Below are positions 1 to 6,440 of a stretch of DNA of 12,961 nucleotides, one piece after another. The stretch covers positions 1 to 12,961 of the forward strand of contig DXZE01000049.1 of assembly GCA_019415435.1 (NCBI GenBank), given 5' to 3'. Under the pieces are notes generated by a model. The model was given only the letters and a program-made list of their open reading frames with translations, was not told where the DNA came from and made no database searches. The stretch comes from Erysipelotrichaceae bacterium (lineage in GTDB: Bacteria > Bacillota_I > Bacilli_A > Erysipelotrichales > Erysipelotrichaceae). The translations under genes were made by a program, and so were the position numbers. Each line of letters opens with the position of its first letter. The first letter of the stretch is position 1.

Positions 1-26
1 ATGCTATGCAGTGTATCATTTTTTCC

Positions 27-55
27 TTGCATATTCAAAAAACATGCGCTATTAT
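27..55 (+). promoter_or_regulatory. Promoter of the tRNA-His gene
   Basis: A TTGCAT -35 hexamer (27-32) and a TATTAT -10 hexamer (50-55) are separated by exactly 17 bases, close to the sigma-A consensus. The predicted transcription start is near 62, a few bases before the mature tRNA 5' end at 68. Assigned by inspection only. Confidence 0.65.
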
Positions 56-67
56 AGTCAAGCACCT

Positions 68-142
68 GGCGGTTATGGTGAAGTTGGTTAACACACTGGA
101 TTGTGGCTCCAGCACTCGTGGGTTCGAGTCCCACTAATCGCC
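68..142 (+). tRNA. tRNA-His (anticodon GTG)
   Basis: The cloverleaf can be folded by eye. The acceptor stem pairs GCGGTTA (69-75) with TAATCGC (135-141), with one G-T pair. The anticodon stem CTGGA/TCCAG encloses the loop TTGTGGC, giving anticodon GTG. The T arm is GTGGG/CCCAC around TTCGAGT. The extra G at -1 (68) facing C73 (142) is the identity feature of bacterial tRNA-His and confirms the call. The bases after C73 are CCT, so the 3' CCA is not encoded and must be added by the CCA-adding enzyme. The gene is transcribed alone, between its own promoter and terminator. Confidence 0.95.
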
Positions 143-153
143 CCTCGATGTAT

Positions 154-187
154 AAAAAAGTCTGCTTAAACAGCGGACTTTTTTTTG
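154..187 (+). terminator. Rho-independent terminator of tRNA-His
   Basis: AAGTCTGC and GCGGACTT form an 8-bp stem (one G-T pair) around a TTAAACA loop and run directly into eight T residues. It begins about 12 bases after the tRNA and ends its single-gene transcript. Confidence 0.85.
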
Positions 188-188
188 C

Positions 189-353
189 TTACAAAGAATA
201 TTCTGTGGAGTATAGGGAACCTCCAGATTCTTTCTCGGCTTGCATTCCTGTAAGGTTTAATGCTGTTGAGACGGCATCATCTAATGCATTACGTACTTCT
301 TTGGTGTTGTCTATAAGAGTGACATTATCACCCAACTATTTTACTTCTGGCAT
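189..353 (-). pseudogene. Remnant of a short phage structural protein (HK97 gp10-like start)
   Basis: Read on the minus strand from an ATG at 353, the frame gives MPEVK, an in-frame TAG, then LGDNVTLIDNTKEVRNALDD and a further 28 residues before a TAA at 191. The stretch from VTLIDNT through GMQAEKE resembles the N-terminus of small phage head-tail or HK97 gp10-like proteins, from memory only. The body of such a protein (100 residues or more) is missing and the ending is unrelated. The internal stop, the truncation and the absence of a convincing ribosome binding site make it a non-functional fragment. It starts 2 bases after the end of the preceding phage-like fragment, as consecutive genes in a phage head operon would. 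Confidence 0.5.
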
Positions 354-355
354 AT

Positions 356-499
356 TCAATCTCTATTCTTGAAAAACGCAGCCCTATATGGACAGTCTTT
401 ATCAAGCCCTGCTATGTGAGCTATCTTTGTACGTCTGCAATTGTAAACTTCTTCAGGTCTGCCTTCAGGATCTAGCGGAAACCTGCAACCGCTGAAGTC
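356..499 (-). pseudogene. C-terminal remnant of a phage head-morphogenesis (SPP1 gp7 / Mu F-like) protein
   Basis: A 47-codon minus-strand open frame with no start codon, bounded upstream by two TAA stops (500-505), ends in TGA at 358-356. It contains RFPLDPEGRPEEVYNCRRT, close to the C-terminal signature of SPP1 gp7/Mu gpF-type minor head proteins: a proline/aspartate loop, then a xVxNCRC motif, here NCRR. The rest of the protein, normally several hundred residues, is absent. With the next fragment downstream it preserves the gene order of a phage head module, so it is best read as prophage debris. The family assignment rests on motif recognition alone. Confidence 0.6.
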
Positions 500-524
500 T
501 TATTATGGCAATAATATATACATA

Positions 525-548
525 AAAGTACGCTCAAAGGCGTACTTT
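525..548 (-). terminator. Hairpin downstream of the SAF-domain gene, likely terminator
   Basis: AAAGTACGC (525-533) and GCGTACTTT (540-548) form a perfect 9-bp stem around a 6-base loop. On the minus strand the stem ends in TTTT then ATGTATATATT, a weak U tract. It lies 25 bases after the stop of the gene ending at 573, so it probably terminates that two-gene unit. Confidence 0.55.
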
Positions 549-572
549 AGCTTAATGATGCATATACAGGTA

Positions 573-1301
573 TTATCCTTCACTCTTTTTATCTGAAAGA
601 TACATTGTTACTTCACTGTCTTCTTTCAGATGACTTTCATTAGAAGTATCATATGTATCACTGTTTACATAGATATGGAATTCCCCGGTCGTTTCAGCAA
701 GTTCCAGAATATCCAGATCTTCTCTGTTAACGGCAAATTCAATCATATAGGGAACACTTGTTTCATCTTTTGAATCCATTTCTTTTCCCTGATGATCTTT
801 TAAAGATATGATTCTTGCATGTTCAATCAGACATCCATTGATAACAGAGTGATCTTCTTTTGTAATAGATACATGTATATCTGCCCTCTGACCAGGTGAT
901 AAAGATCCTATGGATGCCGCATCAGTTTTAATACCGAAGACAGCCTGTCCTTCTTTTAACATAGCAGAAGGATGATCCGGCATATCTCTATCATCTGCTA
1001 ACATGGATTCATAGAACAAAGAGCCAGCAGGTATCTTACCCTGAATATCTGTATATTTACCGATAATCTCTGATTTGTCTGTTACAGCATGATTCAGTAT
1101 GTATGCTTTCGCAACAGGTACAGATACAATGTCTTTTTCCTCTATCTTACTTCTTGGATTGATGTCGTGTACTGCCATATAGGCAGTCTGTACATCAATC
1201 TCTCTTTCTGCATAAATCTTTGCCATATAGAAGAAAAGAAATACAATGACAAAACAACATGCAATGCACAGCATTGCTTTTCTGATAACCTGATGTTTCA
1301 T
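573..1301 (-). CDS. Membrane-anchored SAF-domain protein, CpaB/RcpC-like
   Basis: A 242-residue protein with one N-terminal membrane segment (about residues 9-30), then a SAF-type domain (about 37-103) with the usual pattern A-V-x-D-I-x-P-x-x-x-I-x-x-x-D-I and GxIPAGSLFYESML. After it comes an RcpC-like region (about 112-205), including AVFGIKTDAASIGSLSPGQRADIHV. In Flp/Tad pilus systems CpaB is a periplasmic or extracytoplasmic assembly factor. Here no pilin, secretion ATPase or TadB/C lies nearby, so a pilus role cannot be inferred and the partners are unknown. Its ATG overlaps the TGA of the upstream gene (ATGA), so translation is probably coupled. The last 30 or so residues are acidic and polar. 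The fold family is fairly clear; the function is not. Confidence 0.7.
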   Translation of the reverse strand: MKHQVIRKAMLCIACCFVIVFLFFYMAKIYAEREIDVQTAYMAVHDINPRSKIEEKDIVSVPVAKAYILNHAVTDKSEIIGKYTDIQGKIPAGSLFYESMLADDRDMPDHPSAMLKEGQAVFGIKTDAASIGSLSPGQRADIHVSITKEDHSVINGCLIEHARIISLKDHQGKEMDSKDETSVPYMIEFAVNREDLDILELAETTGEFHIYVNSDTYDTSNESHLKEDSEVTMYLSDKKSEG

Positions 1302-1507
1302 AGGGTTATCCTCTTTTCAGTAATACGAGTTTGATTTGTAGAGATCAGATACTGTACAGAGGATACAGGTATTCTGTATTCTTCTCCTTCTTTTCTGAGG
1401 CAGGCTTCATGATTGTAAACTGAAAGACAGCCTGTACAGATTCTGTGATTTTCTGCATAAACAAGTACTTCTTTACCAATATAGGGATTAAGATCTTTTT
1501 CTTTCAT
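1298..1507 (-). CDS. Small 69-residue hypothetical protein, possibly Sm-like beta barrel
   Basis: I chose the ATG at 1507 because AGGAGG sits 9 bases upstream (1517-1522); an in-frame ATG further up at 1549 has no such site and would add 14 residues. The protein begins MKEKDLNPYIGKEVLVY, carries a short Cx2C (ICTGCL), and continues with alternating hydrophobic residues (KEGEEYRIPVSSVQYLI). This resembles small Sm-like or ferrous-transport-A-like strand-rich proteins, but no family is recognised with certainty. Its stop overlaps the start of the SAF-domain gene, so the two form a bicistronic unit and may act together. A TATATATAAA tract just upstream could supply a -10 element; read-through from the rnf terminator is the alternative. 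Confidence 0.6.
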   Translation of the reverse strand: MKEKDLNPYIGKEVLVYAENHRICTGCLSVYNHEACLRKEGEEYRIPVSSVQYLISTNQTRITEKRITL

Positions 1508-1516
1508 ATTAACAGT

Positions 1517-1522
1517 CCTCCT
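1517..1522 (-). promoter_or_regulatory. Ribosome binding site that fixes the start at 1507
   Basis: A perfect AGGAGG on the minus strand, 9 bases before the ATG at 1507. It lies inside the frame that would be translated from the upstream ATG at 1549, arguing for the shorter 69-residue product. Confidence 0.75.
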
Positions 1523-1556
1523 GTTTATATATATTGATAAAATCTTCAAATCCCCT

Positions 1557-1584
1557 AAAAAAACTGACAGATTTCTCTGTCAGT
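1557..1584 (-). terminator. Rho-independent terminator of the rnf operon
   Basis: ACTGACAGA (1563-1571) and TCTGTCAGT (1576-1584) make a perfect 9-bp stem with a 4-base loop, followed on the minus strand by seven T residues (1557-1563). It lies 16 bases after the rnfB stop and shows that rnfB really ends at 1601. Confidence 0.9.
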
Positions 1585-1600
1585 CTGTTAATTCATATGC

Positions 1601-1891
1601 TTACGCAGCATCATTTGCATGCTCGGCAAGATACTTTCTGATTTCCTCTTTCTGTTCAGGCTTGGATGGCTTGCACTGATCAATAGAACATTCACCAGAA
1701 ACAAGCTTTTCTGCCATACCTGCACAGCCAGGGTTACCGCATCCGCCGCAGTTATAGCCAGGCAGCATAGCCAGGACATCTGCGACTCTTGTATCTTCCT
1801 TGACATAGAATTTCTTTGATGCAAATCCCAGGATTGCGCCTAATATGACACCCAGGATAATCATCATCAAAAATGCCTTAACGATTTCCAT
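1601..1891 (-). CDS. rnfB: Minimal RnfB: membrane anchor plus Fe-S motif, no ferredoxin domains
   Basis: RnfB normally takes electrons from ferredoxin and passes them into the Rnf complex through several cytosolic ferredoxin-type clusters. This copy has 96 residues: an N-terminal membrane helix (about 4-24), then LPGYNCGGCGNPGCAGMAEK with cysteines 48, 51, 56 and 73 in the Cx2Cx4Cx16C spacing of the RnfB Fe-S domain, one extra Cys at 68, and a short charged tail. Family members are usually about 190-330 residues with two or more CxxCxxCxxxC ferredoxin motifs after this point; none is here. The end is clean, with a terminator 16 bases on, so it does not look like a recent frameshift. The start at 1891 follows AAGGAG at 1901-1906; a longer frame from 1936 would place that site inside the gene. 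Its first 14 bases overlap the preceding small gene, implying coupled translation. Confidence 0.85.
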   Translation of the reverse strand: MEIVKAFLMMIILGVILGAILGFASKKFYVKEDTRVADVLAMLPGYNCGGCGNPGCAGMAEKLVSGECSIDQCKPSKPEQKEEIRKYLAEHANDAA

Positions 1892-2069
1892 TCTCTTCTT
1901 CTCCTTTGAACGTACCCCGCATCGTGCAGTCTGCAATACCGCAGGCTTTGCAATCAGGTTTCAGATTCTCACAACCCTTTGGAACCGGGGTTTTCTTATT
2001 CAATCGCAGCAATACTACATTCAGCAGGAACAAACCCGCTGCTAACAGTACCGCAATTAATGTTCTCAT
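1878..2069 (-). CDS. 63-residue Cys4 membrane peptide in the rnf operon
   Basis: A hydrophobic helix (about residues 3-22) is followed by a positively charged turn and a cysteine cluster at 33, 40, 43 and 48 (spacing Cx6Cx2Cx4C, including DCKACGIADC). The Cx2Cx4C core matches the spacing in the neighbouring RnfB, so it could ligate an iron-sulfur cluster or other metal at the cytoplasmic face. It starts 9 bases after the rnfA stop, with AAGGAA overlapping that stop as ribosome binding site, and its end overlaps the rnfB start by 14 bases. Placement, coupling and a coherent membrane-plus-Cys4 design argue that it is a real gene. I do not recognise a named family; small FeoB-associated Cys-rich membrane peptides have a similar look. 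Its role as an extra or substitute Rnf subunit is inference. Confidence 0.75.
   Translation of the reverse strand: MRTLIAVLLAAGLFLLNVVLLRLNKKTPVPKGCENLKPDCKACGIADCTMRGTFKGEEENGNR
1901..1906 (-). promoter_or_regulatory. Ribosome binding site that fixes the rnfB start
   Basis: AAGGAG on the minus strand, 9 bases before the ATG at 1891. It is embedded in the coding sequence of the 63-residue peptide gene, so rnfB translation initiates inside that gene. Confidence 0.75.
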
Positions 2070-2078
2070 TCTGATTCC

Positions 2079-2651
2079 TTATACCAGACCGGCTAAAGAA
2101 GAGAATGCGATAGCCATAATACCAGCCACAACGAAGGCAATCGGGTTGCCCTGGAAAGGCTTTGGCAGATCATTCTGAGAAAGACGTTCACGAATTGTAG
2201 CGAAGATAACAAGCATCAGCATGAAACCTGCTGGTGTAGCAACAGAGTTAACCATTGTCTGGGCAAGGTTGTAACCCTGTGTAATGTTATCCTGTGCAAC
2301 GTAAAGAACTGTGCAGTTTGTAGTAATCAGAGGCAGATAGATACCTAACTGCTTGTACAGACCAGGAGAATACTTCTTGATAAATAATTCAACAAACTGA
2401 ACGAATGCCGCAATCAGAAGAATGAATGTAATCAGTTCCATGTACTCGAGGTTTAATGGAACCAGGATGTAGTAGTACAGAAGCCATGATAATACAGAAG
2501 CACCGAAGATGACGAAGATAACGGCAAGGCCCATACCGATGGCTGAATCCAGATGTGTGGATACGCCCATGAATGGGCACATACCTAAGAACTTTGTCAA
2601 TACGATGTTGTTAATCAGCATTGCGCTGAGGAATAAAGCAAATAAATTCAT
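2079..2651 (-). CDS. rnfA: RnfA, integral membrane subunit of the Rnf complex
   Basis: A 190-residue protein with about six membrane helices, the usual length for RnfA/NqrE. It begins MNLFALFLSAMLINNIVLTK and carries the conserved half-motifs GMCPFMG (Cys25) and TTNCTVLYVA (Cys113). In the RnfA/RnfE (NqrD/NqrE) pair these cysteines together hold an iron-sulfur cluster in the middle of the membrane, carrying electrons across it. The start codon shares one base with the rnfE stop (TAATG), with GGAGG inside the end of rnfE. All expected landmarks are present and the subunit looks intact. Confidence 0.96.
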   Translation of the reverse strand: MNLFALFLSAMLINNIVLTKFLGMCPFMGVSTHLDSAIGMGLAVIFVIFGASVLSWLLYYYILVPLNLEYMELITFILLIAAFVQFVELFIKKYSPGLYKQLGIYLPLITTNCTVLYVAQDNITQGYNLAQTMVNSVATPAGFMLMLVIFATIRERLSQNDLPKPFQGNPIAFVVAGIMAIAFSSLAGLV

Positions 2652-3391
2652 TATTTACCAACCTCCTTTGCTGGAGCGGCTTTCTTGGCATTGGCTGCTG
2701 CCTTTGCCTTGACTGCCGCAATCTTGGCAGCTTTTTCAGCTGCAGCCTTCTCATCAGCAAGCTTATTCTTATATACAGCTACAAGAGCCGCAATTGTTGC
2801 AAAGGTAAAGAATGCGCCGGTTTCACCCTGGAACAGAGGAATCTCAAATCTCTTTGGAAGTAAACGTATAGAGAAGATCACTGCACTTCCAGCAAATGGG
2901 TTTGTTAACTCCAGAACACCTGTACCAAGAATCTGTCTGATTAAAGACATGCATAAGAGTCCGAAAGTATAGGCAAGGCCCATCTGAAAACCATCTAATG
3001 CTGATTCCCTGACATTATGTGTGCAGGCAAATGCTTCTGCACGTCCCAGAATAATACAGTTAACAACAATCAGTCCGAGGAATGCACCTAATGCTGTATA
3101 CAGGTCTGCTGCATAGGCATGTAAGAACATTTCAAGGATTGTAACTAATGTTGCGATAATAACGATGTAAACCGGAATATGAATGTCATCTGGTGTAATC
3201 TTGGCAATTAAGGAAACTGCCATATTGGATAATACCAATACGAAGATAACACCAACACCCATACCTAAAGCGTTGTTAATGGATGTAGAGATAGCTAACG
3301 TTGAGCAGATACCAAGGTACAGACTGAACGTTGGGTTCTCTGTGATCAGCTTTGAGAAAAAGCCATGTTTTTTTACTTTGTTTTCACTCAT
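2651..3391 (-). CDS. rnfE: RnfE, integral membrane subunit with Ala/Lys-rich C-terminal tail
   Basis: A 246-residue membrane protein, partner of RnfA. It has LGICSTLA (Cys29) and VVNCIILGRAEAFA (Cys112), the two cysteines expected to share the intramembrane iron-sulfur cluster with RnfA, and about six helices. The membrane part ends near residue 207. The last 39 residues are almost wholly Ala, Lys and Glu (KAAAEKAAKIAAVKAK), predicted to be a charged helix in the cytoplasm; typical RnfE proteins of about 200-235 residues have little or no such tail. AAGGAGGT lies just upstream of the ATG, 11 bases after the rnfG stop. The stop overlaps the rnfA start. Confidence 0.96.
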   Translation of the reverse strand: MSENKVKKHGFFSKLITENPTFSLYLGICSTLAISTSINNALGMGVGVIFVLVLSNMAVSLIAKITPDDIHIPVYIVIIATLVTILEMFLHAYAADLYTALGAFLGLIVVNCIILGRAEAFACTHNVRESALDGFQMGLAYTFGLLCMSLIRQILGTGVLELTNPFAGSAVIFSIRLLPKRFEIPLFQGETGAFFTFATIAALVAVYKNKLADEKAAAEKAAKIAAVKAKAAANAKKAAPAKEVGK

Positions 3392-3402
3392 ATCTGACCT
3401 CC

Positions 3403-3930
3403 TTATTTGTTAATGGTATTGAACATTGTTTCAGCAGCTTCAATACCCTGTTTGACAGCAGTTGTTGTGACCGTAGCACCGGAAATTAACGGTACATCAT
3501 CACCAACCTTCAGACTCTTGATCTGATTGACATAATCATCTTCGAAAGCCTTGGATCCCTTGCCTGCTGTTTCATTCTGCTCCATTGCTTCATAACCTGA
3601 AACAGTACCATCTTTATTGAAGCCGATTAAGAAAGTAAATCCGCCAGAATCATAACCAGTGTTATGTACCTTGAATACATAACCCTTGTCACCAGCCTGA
3701 TAGATGTTATCAATCAGACCACTTTCATCCTTGGAAATATACTGATCTGTAACTTCTGTAAAGTCATTTTCATCAGGATAAAACTCCTGTAATGTACTCT
3801 TTACCTGAGCAACTGCATTTTCATTGATCTTAGGCAGTGTTAATGCATTTACTGCAGATAACAGTACGCCTGCAACTGCACATACACAGGCAAGGAGGAT
3901 TGTCTTATATAAACTTGAATTCTTGTCCAT
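3403..3930 (-). CDS. rnfG: RnfG, membrane-anchored FMN-binding subunit
   Basis: RnfG carries covalent FMN on the outer face of the membrane and relays electrons within the Rnf complex. The 175-residue protein has one N-terminal membrane helix (about 8-28) and an FMN-binding domain with the flavinylation motif LISGATVTT; Thr153 of SGAT is the expected FMN attachment site for ApbE. The start at 3930 is chosen because AGGAGG (3936-3941) lies 5 bases upstream; an in-frame ATG at 3948 would put this site inside the gene. It starts 10 bases after the rnfD stop. The divergent apbE gene supplies the enzyme that would flavinylate it. Confidence 0.95.
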   Translation of the reverse strand: MDKNSSLYKTILLACVCAVAGVLLSAVNALTLPKINENAVAQVKSTLQEFYPDENDFTEVTDQYISKDESGLIDNIYQAGDKGYVFKVHNTGYDSGGFTFLIGFNKDGTVSGYEAMEQNETAGKGSKAFEDDYVNQIKSLKVGDDVPLISGATVTTTAVKQGIEAAETMFNTINK

Positions 3931-3935
3931 ATGTA

Positions 3936-3941
3936 CCTCCT
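3936..3941 (-). promoter_or_regulatory. Ribosome binding site that fixes the rnfG start
   Basis: AGGAGG on the minus strand with 5 bases to the ATG at 3930. It selects this start over the in-frame ATG at 3948, which would overlap rnfD. Confidence 0.75.
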
Positions 3942-5101
3942 CATCCAATCTCAGCCGGGTTTTCCGCTATGGAAACATCAGCTGTCTCTTCAACTTCAGG
4001 TGTTACAGCAGAAGTCTGTGCGTCCTTCTTAGGAAGTGTAGCACCTACAAGTAAAGCAATAATCAGAGAGATGCAGGAAATCGCAATGACTCTTGTACGG
4101 ATTGTAGAAGCGTCTTTGATCTGGTTTCCATCGCATGCCTTATCAATTGCAGGTGTCAGCATATTCATCAGAAGAATGGAGAATAATACGCCATCCGGAA
4201 TGGAAGCTCTCCATCTTAATACCAGAGTTAAGCATCCTGCACCGATCGCAAAGATAAACTTGCCAGCATTTGTGACTGGGGTTGTGACCGGATCTGTCAA
4301 CATGAAGACAGCTCCAAACATGACACCGCCGCCCAGTACATTGAATAATGCAAACGCAAGACCTGTACCATGACCAATACCGACAACCAGGGAAACAATG
4401 AAGATTGTCAGGATATATGTGCATGTTAAGCGCCAGTCAATATCCTTTCTCCAGATCAGATAAATACCACAGAGAATAATAACTAATGCACAGGATCCGC
4501 CGATTACTGATGCATAGTTGCCCATGAACATGTTGCCAAGGCCGCCAAAGCTCTTAACAACACTATCAATAGCGCTGGCATCTGCAGCCCATCCGGTTGT
4601 GCCCATCTGAGTCATTGGAGTAGCACCAGATAAGACAATGTCTGTGATATTGGAACTTGTAGCTTCAGAGAAGCTGTTCATGATGATAGCTTCACCAAAA
4701 GCAGCCGGGTTAAAGATATTCTGACCAAAGCCGCCGAAGACAAGCTTGCCGAATACAATCGCAATAACTGTAGATAATACAATGGCATAATAACTGACAT
4801 CAATCTTTGTAATCAAAGCAATGATCAATGCTGTAATCCAGCCATAGGAATGTGTAACATCCTTCCAGATATTCTTGGATTTCATGATGGCATAGAAAGC
4901 AACTTCTGTTAATAAAGCAGAAACTACCGCAAAGGCAGCCATCAGAATAACTCTGGCAGCGTACATACCGCCGAAAGTAACCCCATGCCATACCGCAGAA
5001 TACGTCAATACAACAAGCAGACAGATTGTTACATCTCTCATGATGTCGGATGTAGACTGTTTGGCACGATAATTAGGGGAAGGTCTGAATGAGAACTTCA
5101 T
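3941..5101 (-). CDS. rnfD: RnfD, integral membrane flavoprotein subunit
   Basis: A 386-residue member of the NqrB/RnfD family with about ten membrane helices. It has FGQNIFNPAAFGEAI, the flavinylation motif IVLSGATPMTQ with Thr161 as expected FMN site, and GAVFMLTDPVTTP near residue 263. It passes electrons between the flavins of the complex and forms part of the ion-conducting membrane body. The C-terminal 28 or so residues after the last helix are acidic and Thr/Ala-rich, an extension beyond the usual end. The ATG overlaps the rnfC stop (TAATG) with GGGAGG upstream, so translation is probably coupled. Length and motifs indicate an intact gene. Confidence 0.96.
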   Translation of the reverse strand: MKFSFRPSPNYRAKQSTSDIMRDVTICLLVVLTYSAVWHGVTFGGMYAARVILMAAFAVVSALLTEVAFYAIMKSKNIWKDVTHSYGWITALIIALITKIDVSYYAIVLSTVIAIVFGKLVFGGFGQNIFNPAAFGEAIIMNSFSEATSSNITDIVLSGATPMTQMGTTGWAADASAIDSVVKSFGGLGNMFMGNYASVIGGSCALVIILCGIYLIWRKDIDWRLTCTYILTIFIVSLVVGIGHGTGLAFALFNVLGGGVMFGAVFMLTDPVTTPVTNAGKFIFAIGAGCLTLVLRWRASIPDGVLFSILLMNMLTPAIDKACDGNQIKDASTIRTRVIAISCISLIIALLVGATLPKKDAQTSAVTPEVEETADVSIAENPAEIG

Positions 5102-6408
5102 TATTTCTTTCCTCCCTTCGCAGACTGCATGCGTACATAGTTCTTTGCCCTTCTGACGTTTTCAGTCACATCAATCTTTGAAGGACAGATATATGTACAT
5201 AATCCGCATTCAATGCAATCCATAACATGCAGCTTATTCAAAGTATCCAGATCGCGTGTCTTGCCAAAGGCGCTGATGCGTACTGGTTCCAGACCAGCCG
5301 GGCATGTTTCCGTGCAGCGTCCGCAGCGTAAGCACTTGACCTCATCCTTTTCATAGTTCTTTAAAACCGTAATACCGTTATTCTGCGGGGCAATAACAAA
5401 CTGATCGTTTGGAATTGTCTTTCCCATCATAGGTCCGCCAGAGATTAACAGCACATCATCAACGCCATCAGCGTATCCGCCAATTGCTTTAATGATCTCA
5501 CAAGCCTTTGTACCAACCGGTACAAAGACATTCTCAGGATTCTTTAAGGCATCACCAGATACCGTTACATACTTATGTGTAATCGGCATACCGTTATCAA
5601 TTGCATTACCTAATGCAATAGCAGTAGAAGCATTATCGATAATCATGCCTGCTTCAATCGGCAGCTTGTCATAACGCTTTCCAGTTAACTGATAAACCAG
5701 AGTACGTTCCCAACCCATTGGATAGAGATCCGGAACGGTACGGATTTCAATCGGTGTACCTTCAAATGCCTTTTTTAATGCGGCTATCTGATTCTTCTTG
5801 TCTTCCTTGATGGCAATGCATCCCTTCTTAGCCTTGGAAAGTTTGAAGAATGCTAATGTACCAGTCTTCAGAAGATTCATGTTTTCTTCAATGTTCTTGT
5901 AATCTGCGGTTAAATATGGTTCACATTCAACAGCATTTATCGCAAGAAGATCAACATTTTCTGGTTTCAGATATTTAACATACGTAGGGAACCCTGCGCC
6001 ACCCAGTCCAAGCATGCCGGCATTCTTAACAAAGTCAAGAAGCTCTTGCCAGGAAGCTTTTTCATAGTCAAAAGCAGGGAATGCACGTTCTGCTGTATGT
6101 TTATGATCATTTTCGATCTTCAGGTGATCAGCCTGTGTCATTGAAGAAGTCATGAACTTTTCAATGGCTGTAACTTTTCCGGAAACCGGAGAGAACAGCG
6201 GCAGATAGAAGTGATCGTTTCTTTCTGCAATCTTTGTACCAACCTTTACTTCATCACCAACTTTGACACACGGCGTGCATGGGGCATTACCGTTGACAAG
6301 CGGAACCCAGACAGTATCCGGATCAATAGACTTCAACACTGGTTTGTTTATCGTCAGATCCTTATGACCGTCAAGATGATGATGCATAGGCCCATTTAAC
6401 AATGACAT
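5101..6408 (-). CDS. rnfC: RnfC, NADH-interacting Fe-S/flavin subunit
   Basis: RnfC is the peripheral cytoplasmic subunit that exchanges electrons with NAD(H). The 435-residue protein has the glycine-rich FMN/NADH loop GMLGLGGAGFPT (about 131-142), AINAVECEPYLTADY (about 167-181), and two 4Fe-4S motifs, CLRCGRCTETCP (Cys359, 362, 365, 369) and CIECGLCTYICP (Cys398, 401, 404, 408). I chose the ATG at 6408, preceded by GGGAGGAG (6419-6426). The frame can be extended to an ATG at 6438, but the promoter predicts a transcript start near 6434, so that codon would not be in the message. It is the first gene of the operon and ends in a TAATG overlap with rnfD. Confidence 0.95.
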   Translation of the reverse strand: MSLLNGPMHHHLDGHKDLTINKPVLKSIDPDTVWVPLVNGNAPCTPCVKVGDEVKVGTKIAERNDHFYLPLFSPVSGKVTAIEKFMTSSMTQADHLKIENDHKHTAERAFPAFDYEKASWQELLDFVKNAGMLGLGGAGFPTYVKYLKPENVDLLAINAVECEPYLTADYKNIEENMNLLKTGTLAFFKLSKAKKGCIAIKEDKKNQIAALKKAFEGTPIEIRTVPDLYPMGWERTLVYQLTGKRYDKLPIEAGMIIDNASTAIALGNAIDNGMPITHKYVTVSGDALKNPENVFVPVGTKACEIIKAIGGYADGVDDVLLISGGPMMGKTIPNDQFVIAPQNNGITVLKNYEKDEVKCLRCGRCTETCPAGLEPVRISAFGKTRDLDTLNKLHVMDCIECGLCTYICPSKIDVTENVRRAKNYVRMQSAKGGKK

Positions 6409-6440
6409 ATGGTCTTTACTCCTCCCATCAAAACACAAAG

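Noticed and set aside
118..150. Search for a phage attachment-site duplication of the tRNA-His 3' end
   Set aside because: No second copy of this stretch was seen elsewhere in the window; any other att site would be outside it or lost.
103..372. 89-codon plus-strand open frame starting in the tRNA-His gene
   Set aside because: It begins inside the tRNA anticodon loop, runs through the terminator and lies over phage remnants coded on the other strand; no ribosome binding site.
1588..1824. 78-codon minus-strand frame within rnfB
   Set aside because: It is an out-of-frame shadow of rnfB, whose own frame has a membrane helix, the Fe-S motif and a strong ribosome binding site.
3837..4373. 178-codon plus-strand frame antisense to rnfD and rnfG
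   Set aside because: The opposite strand encodes well-conserved Rnf subunits with all motifs; this frame has no recognisable domain or ribosome binding site.
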